Positions 57,477 through 61,507 of a stretch of 61,507 bases of DNA are shown piece after piece. A program made the translations under genes and the position numbers. The DNA is taken from NCBI GenBank assembly GCA_944383355.1, contig CALWPF010000007.1:1-61507 (forward strand), given 5' to 3'. The notes beneath the pieces are model-generated. The model saw only the letters and a program-made list of their open reading frames with translations. It had not been told where the DNA came from and made no database searches. This DNA comes from an uncultured Clostridia bacterium. GTDB taxonomy: Bacteria; Bacillota; Clostridia; Christensenellales; UBA1242. Positions within the stretch are counted from its first letter, which is position 1, and each line of letters starts with the position of its first letter.

Positions 57477-58093
57477 CTACCAAATCGAATTTGTTTGTTG
57501 ACATCTGGCTTGTATTGCTCTAGGTTCGGTTCTTTTGGGTCCGCATATCCAACGCCAATAAATACAGGAATCATGTAACTTGGTGGTACTTTTAGTTTCG
57601 CTTTCACTATGTCATGTTCGTTATTAAGCGGTATTCGCATAGAGCAAGACAAGCCCTCGGCAATTGCTGCTAAAAAAATATTTTCTATTACACACCAAAT
57701 AGTAGCAAATGGGTTCAACTTTGAAACATATTCGCCATTCAACTCTTTTGCTTTAAATAGTGGAATGATCACATAAGGAGCCTCTTTTAACATAGTATAT
57801 TGCTTCGGCACCGCATATCCATACATTTTTTGACCCAGGGTAATTGGATAAGGTCTTGGGAAATTTAAATATTTTTCGGCACCAAACTTGTCTGCAATAG
57901 ATTTTGCATATTCAAAAGCGTATTCTTTTTCCTTATCAGTCCTTAAAACTATAAATTGCCAATTACGGTTGTGGTCCCAAGTTGGCGCTTTATTACCTGC
58001 TTCCAAAATTCTTTTAATTATTTCAAAATCAACTGTTTTATCTAAAAACTGTCTGGTTGTTTTTCTTTTGTTTATAACATCATAAAATTCCAT
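57467..58093 (-). CDS. Nitroreductase-family protein
   Basis: 208 residues from the ATG at 58093, chosen because AAAGGAG precedes it; the longer frame overlaps the regulator. It has the FMN-binding nitroreductase pattern: RKTTRQFLDKTVD, NKAPTWDHNRNWQFIVL near residue 40, a long central part and FIGVGYADPKEP near 180. It should reduce a nitro or quinone-like compound with NAD(P)H. Start and stop overlap the MarR regulator and the radical SAM gene, making one operon. Confidence 0.9.
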   Translation of the reverse strand: MEFYDVINKRKTTRQFLDKTVDFEIIKRILEAGNKAPTWDHNRNWQFIVLRTDKEKEYAFEYAKSIADKFGAEKYLNFPRPYPITLGQKMYGYAVPKQYTMLKEAPYVIIPLFKAKELNGEYVSKLNPFATIWCVIENIFLAAIAEGLSCSMRIPLNNEHDIVKAKLKVPPSYMIPVFIGVGYADPKEPNLEQYKPDVNKQIRFGRWK

Positions 58094-58094
58094 T

Positions 58095-58559
58095 TTAATT
58101 CTCCTTTGCATAGGATATTTTACTAAATTCTTTTTCCATATTTTCTGACAGCATTGTTGTGAGTTTTACGAGTTGCTTAATGTTGTCTATGCCCAAGTTA
58201 GCCATAGCTACATTCTCAGCATTTGCTGCTGGTGGAATAATTTTTTTTACATAGTTTACACCATTTTCAGTAAATTTTATGAGTTTGTTTCGTCTATCTT
58301 CCTCAACTTCAAAGTACTCAACATAACCCTTCCCATAAAACTTGTTCACAATAGAGGCAATCGTTTGCTTATTCGCTGACAAACGATCGCATATTTCTTT
58401 TTGAGTTATTCCATTCTCCGCAAACCAAATAATATCTAAAACAAATAACTCGTTAGTAGATAAATCATTTTGCCTTGCACATTCATGATATACCGCAAAT
58501 TGCCTGTCTCTTAGTCTGCAATAATTATTAACAAGTTGGTTTATTTCTTTACTTACCAT
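58095..58559 (-). CDS. MarR-family transcriptional regulator
   Basis: 154 residues with a winged helix-turn-helix: LSTNELFVLDIIWFAENGITQKEICDRLSANKQTIASIVNKF and the wing VEEDRRNKLIKFTENG. It probably represses or controls the nitroreductase/radical SAM operon that it heads, whose next start overlaps its end. It is followed on the right by an AT-rich gap. Confidence 0.9.
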   Translation of the reverse strand: MVSKEINQLVNNYCRLRDRQFAVYHECARQNDLSTNELFVLDIIWFAENGITQKEICDRLSANKQTIASIVNKFYGKGYVEYFEVEEDRRNKLIKFTENGVNYVKKIIPPAANAENVAMANLGIDNIKQLVKLTTMLSENMEKEFSKISYAKEN

Positions 58560-59210
58560 CTTACCCCCCCTTAATAGTCCATTTTCGTACTAATTATATA
58601 TTAAAAAAATAATAAGTCAAGCATTATCACTTTATACAATCATTTTTTTAGTTGCAAAAAACTGACCCAAAATGTACCTAACAACCCAAAAATAAAACAA
58701 AAAAGCCCTAAAATAAAGGCTTTTTGGGAATTGGCGGAGAGCTTAACTTTAGAACCGTACCGCACAAATGTAAAGACATATAATTATATGCATCTTTTAT
58801 ATATCATTAATATCATTTATTCAAGCATATCATATATATTTATATAACGAAATCAGGTAGATTCATCATAGAATAAAAGAAATCTATTAATTTTGAATTT
58901 AATCTACTTATGTATTCTAATGAATAACATTATTTTTCAGATAGTGCTTCCTGTGTTAAACCTAAAATATAAAGATTGTAGTAAATTTGATATAGATATA
59001 ATGGACAAAAAGTAACAAAACATATTTTGACTAAACCACAAACGGCTTATATAATCAAAGGTGGGCAAGGATAAACTCTCTTTGCTTTGCACTTTTTTTT
59101 ATTTTTACTATAATGTTGTTAATATTGTTATTTATTTAGTTAAATTCTAAACTCCCTTTGTAGGTTTATTTATATTAAAACTTAAATTAACCTAAATTTA
59201 TTAGAACAAA
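58560..59210. other. AT-rich gap with a terminator and a tRNA-like scrap
   Basis: 650 bp without a credible gene. A hairpin at 58700-58725 (AAAAAGCC/GGCTTTTT) can terminate in either direction. Next to it the minus strand reads CTCTCCGCCA (58731-58740), the look of a tRNA-Ser 3' end, but no cloverleaf can be drawn upstream. The stretch may mark an old integration edge; that is speculative. Near 59070-59100 a G-rich then T-rich stretch resembles a weak + strand terminator. Confidence 0.45.
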
Positions 59211-60263
59211 TTAATCATCTATTATTTCTATAAATGGAATAAATACATCGTAAAATTTTGCCATTTCTTTTGCTGTTTGTTTAATATAATTTTCAGAATA
59301 TACATTAAAATTAAAACATTTATATTTATTTTCTAATTCTATTTCTGAGCTTAAATCTGCATCCTTGAAAAATCTTCCAATTCTACTTGCTTTTTTATTC
59401 TCATTTTTGTCCCATACTAATTCATATCCTAACATACTCTCAATTTTATTTTTGTAAAGTAACAGTCTTGCAAATCTATTTTTTGCTTTTGGCCCATATA
59501 AAAATAACGAAATATCTTTTAACATACCACTTTTTATTCTAACATTTATCATAAAACCTCTTTGATTATATATCCAGGCATAAGCCTCATTTGGATAAAA
59601 TCTTAAGGTATACTTTTTGCCATTAATAAGTTTTTTTTCATAATATTCTTTGAGTTTGTTTATATTGTCATATATGGAAAAATCTTTTTGCTCTTTATTA
59701 TCAATGTTAATTAAATTATTTCTATTAAAAGTAGGTTTCATAATATCCTCTAAATTTTCATTTTCGGCATCATAGATACTAATGTCACAATTTTTATATG
59801 CTTTAAGTGGATCATTTCTATGTTTTATATATCCCTTTTTAGAAAGCATAGAATTTTCTTCCTTGGTTATCCAACAAAGTCTTTGGATAGATATCAATTT
59901 TTTTATTTTTTCAACAGTTAGTTCTTCATTTTTATAAAGCCAAAGGATTTCATTTTTGAAATCATAGGCAGTTGTCAAATGCTCGTCAACAAAGTATTGA
60001 TGAACAACTATTTTTTCTCCTGACTTTGTCCTAACCAAACTATTCCAATCAAAATCTCTAATGTCCTTACCTGTTAACTCAAAAAATTGATTGTATGCCT
60101 TTTCGCTTGCCAAATGTTTTGGAAACAAAGAAAGGACCCACTCATCGTGGGTAGCCCTATCAAAAATCCATCTTGTTGCTACCGAATCGTTTTCAAGTTT
60201 TTCTTTTGCGTAAATGTAAATTAAATTTGCCCAAACCTCGAGTTCTCTTTCTTTATCTAACAT
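59211..60263 (-). CDS. Unknown protein with DUF4268-like C-terminal part
   Basis: 350 residues from the ATG at 60263 (AAAGGAG seven bases in front). The N-terminal part contains FELTGKDIRDFDWNSL and RLCWITKEENSML. The C-terminal ~130 residues (RFYPNEAYAWIY to FYDVFIPFIEII, with KASRIGRFFKDAD) resemble DUF4268-type nuclease-like regions. It may be a restriction-associated or defence protein. It is Lys-, Asn- and Ile-rich and more AT-rich than the housekeeping genes, suggesting recent transfer. The HTH ORF at 60324 lies directly upstream. Confidence 0.6.
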   Translation of the reverse strand: MLDKERELEVWANLIYIYAKEKLENDSVATRWIFDRATHDEWVLSLFPKHLASEKAYNQFFELTGKDIRDFDWNSLVRTKSGEKIVVHQYFVDEHLTTAYDFKNEILWLYKNEELTVEKIKKLISIQRLCWITKEENSMLSKKGYIKHRNDPLKAYKNCDISIYDAENENLEDIMKPTFNRNNLINIDNKEQKDFSIYDNINKLKEYYEKKLINGKKYTLRFYPNEAYAWIYNQRGFMINVRIKSGMLKDISLFLYGPKAKNRFARLLLYKNKIESMLGYELVWDKNENKKASRIGRFFKDADLSSEIELENKYKCFNFNVYSENYIKQTAKEMAKFYDVFIPFIEIIDD

Positions 60264-60323
60264 AATCATTCTCCTTTGTTAAAATCTTTAAATTGTTTTG
60301 TTTTAAAAGCGCTACAAATTTTT

Positions 60324-60581
60324 TTATATTCTGATTTTTGCAACCCATAAATTCCAACTTACTTTTTTATCAAAATAATAACCACCAGTTTTATTTTTCT
60401 TTATTGGACAACCTATTTGAGTTAAATATTTAATGTTTCTACCAACAGTTTTTCTATCACATTCAATTCCAAATCTTCCTAAAACTTTTGCAATTGTAGT
60501 TTGTGTCATTGGTAAAGTCTCATCAAAAAAATTTTCAAATAATTTTAGTATGTAAATTATAATAACTTTTTTATTTTCCAT
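60324..60581 (-). CDS. Truncated HTH protein (WYL-type N-terminus)
   Basis: 85 residues that match only the DNA-binding N-terminus of WYL-type regulators: TTIAKVLGRFGIECDRKTVGRNIKYLTQIGCPI followed by GGYYFDKK. After that the sequence diverges (VSWNLWVAKIRI) and stops where the WYL domain should begin, so it looks like a 3'-truncated gene. It has a good ribosome site (GAGGTGG) and lies 60 bp upstream of the 59211 gene. Confidence 0.6.
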   Translation of the reverse strand: MENKKVIIIYILKLFENFFDETLPMTQTTIAKVLGRFGIECDRKTVGRNIKYLTQIGCPIKKNKTGGYYFDKKVSWNLWVAKIRI

Positions 60582-60851
60582 TTTCCACCTCTTTTATATT
60601 ATATCATATTGCGTGGGCGAAAAACAACCCAGATAGAATATGAGGTGCTTTTCTTATTTAGTCAATCACTTCTAGGTTGAATTATAGGATAAGGTATCTT
60701 TCATTTCAACATTCATAATTATTAAATAAAATTTTTATAAAGTAAAAAGATTATTCTTAATAATTTCCTTATTATTTAAACAAATTTCCATTCATTAAGT
60801 TTAAGTTAATATCTTTTTTGTTGGGGAATTTTATCATTCCTAACATAATAT

Positions 60852-61147
60852 ATGGTTATGAAATATTTTAAAAAAATTATTTGTGGCAATATTAAAAATT
60901 ATGAAGTTAAAAAGCATGTAGAAAAAGTGTTATTTAATCAATTATTCTTTATAACGATGCAATAGTCTTTTATAACTTTACAGATTTAAACTATACACAA
61001 AGTGCGATAACAAACATTATAGACAACTTTGTTTTAGAACAAGAAAAACAAAAACTATTAACAGAACAAGAAGTAAATAAAAATATAGACCTATCAATCT
61101 TCTACTCAAAAGAATATTTTGCAGTACTTCAAAAAAGAGGACAATGA
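60852..61147 (+). pseudogene. Frameshifted remnant of an unknown gene
   Basis: An ATG at 60852 opens 37 codons, ending at a stop at 60963-60965. A different frame is then open from ~60937 to a TGA at 61145-61147 and reads like the end of a real protein (NDAIVFYNFTDLNYTQ, YSKEYFAVLQKRGQ). Both halves have coding-like composition, so an ancient gene was probably truncated and frameshifted. No family is recognised. Confidence 0.4.
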
Positions 61148-61180
61148 AAATCGTAGTGGCATAATTAATTACCGCTTTTT

Positions 61181-61220
61181 TTTATAAAAATCCACCCATA
61201 CCAGAATTGGTACGGATGGA
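61181..61220 (-). terminator. Terminator at the leader-distal end of the right-hand array
   Basis: Twelve pairs on the minus strand (two as G-U wobbles, which become mismatches on the + strand), a six-base loop, then TTTTTATAAA. It directly follows the last, decayed repeat in the direction of array transcription, so it probably ends the pre-crRNA. Confidence 0.65.
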
Positions 61221-61230
61221 CAAGTTCATG

Positions 61231-61507
61231 GCGGGGTGAGACGTTCTAAACTTGCAATTTTTCTTTTACACAAGGTTTCAATTCACTCACCCCTTGCGGG
61301 GTGAGACGACCAGGACATTATTTCAACTGTGCTAAAACTGTTTCAATTCACTCACCCCTTGCGGGGTGAGACTGAGTTTCCCATTAGTTCACCCCATTGT
61401 TTATAAATGTTTCAATTCACTCACCCCTTGCGGGGTGAGACCACTACTACTTGATGTTGGTATATTTCCAAGAGGTTTCAATTCACTCACCCCTTGCGGG
61501 GTGAGAC
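61231..61507 (-). CRISPR. Type I-C CRISPR array, leader-distal end
   Basis: A truncated terminal repeat (61231-61242 matches only its last 12 bases) is followed by complete, identical 33-bp repeats at 61275-61307, 61340-61372, 61409-61441 and 61475-61507. Spacers are 32, 32, 36 and 33 nt. The repeat and orientation equal those of the array at 1-142. The decayed end and the adjacent terminator mark the leader-distal side; the array continues rightward out of the window. Confidence 0.97.

Noticed and set aside
58731-58780. tRNA-Ser gene on the minus strand
   Set aside because: Only the CTCTCCGCCA end is tRNA-like; no T-arm or anticodon arm can be folded upstream.

Overview
The window reads as about 61.5 kb of chromosome from a low-GC, Gram-positive, Clostridia-like bacterium, probably an uncultured gut lineage. 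This is inference. The signs are AT-rich DNA, AGGAGG-type ribosome sites, TTGACA/TATAAT-type promoters, many T-tailed hairpin terminators, several Cys-lipobox lipoproteins with collagen-like (GxDGxDG), Big2 and InlB-type (Listeria-Bacteroides) modules, and a PolA with a decayed proofreading domain. No rRNA is present. The one tRNA I can read is tRNA-Arg(TCG).

Layout. 1-8.2 kb: the leader-side end of a type I-C CRISPR array, its leader, and a complete cas3-cas5-cas8c(-cas11c)-cas7-cas4-cas1-cas2 operon on the minus strand with a clear promoter. 8.36-8.82 kb: a small RNA gene with its own promoter and terminator, then a decayed three-repeat mini-array. 8.9-18 kb: a membrane protein, two large surface lipoproteins (one a GDSL/SGNH esterase), groES-groEL and a possibly leaderless membrane protein gene. 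18.3-20.4 kb: an ABC exporter preceded by a 19-codon ORF with its own promoter and terminator. 20.5-25.9 kb: a + strand cluster of a coiled-coil protein, a P-loop kinase, a GT-B glycosyltransferase, a papain/transglutaminase-fold fusion and a GT-A glycosyltransferase. This is the least familiar gene combination here. 26.2-28.3 kb: a secreted repeat protein broken by a frameshift in a T tract just after its signal peptide. 28.7-33.3 kb: a CYTH protein and a three-gene ABC-2 transporter. 33.3-34.1 kb: a very AT-rich gap. 34.1-44.5 kb: rlmN, a lipoprotein, small proteins, a diaminopentanoate-dehydrogenase-like enzyme, polA, a HAD phosphatase and an RNase III with two dsRNA-binding domains.

44.6-52.9 kb: tRNA-Arg, two unrelated HExxH proteins, GtrA, a cluster of palindromic repeats, dnaN without dnaA, and an HD hydrolase. 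53.07-53.43 kb: a roughly 365-nt structured RNA gene that I cannot assign. 53.5-58.6 kb: a lipoprotein, a MerR/DUF4097 divergent pair with a textbook 19-bp-spacer operator, and a MarR-nitroreductase-radical SAM operon whose radical SAM gene is frameshifted. 58.6-61.2 kb: an AT-rich accessory zone with truncated and broken genes. 61.2-61.5 kb: the leader-distal end of an array with the same I-C repeat.

The two window ends carry complementary halves of same-orientation arrays, so they are either two arrays fed by one Cas set or the two sides of an assembly break. The best leads for something undescribed are the 53 kb RNA, the RNA plus mini-array just upstream of the cas operon, the 19-residue peptide unit beside the exporter, the glycosyltransferase/kinase/cysteine-fold cluster and the palindromic repeat family. 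Every family assignment rests on motif recognition by eye; no database search was run.
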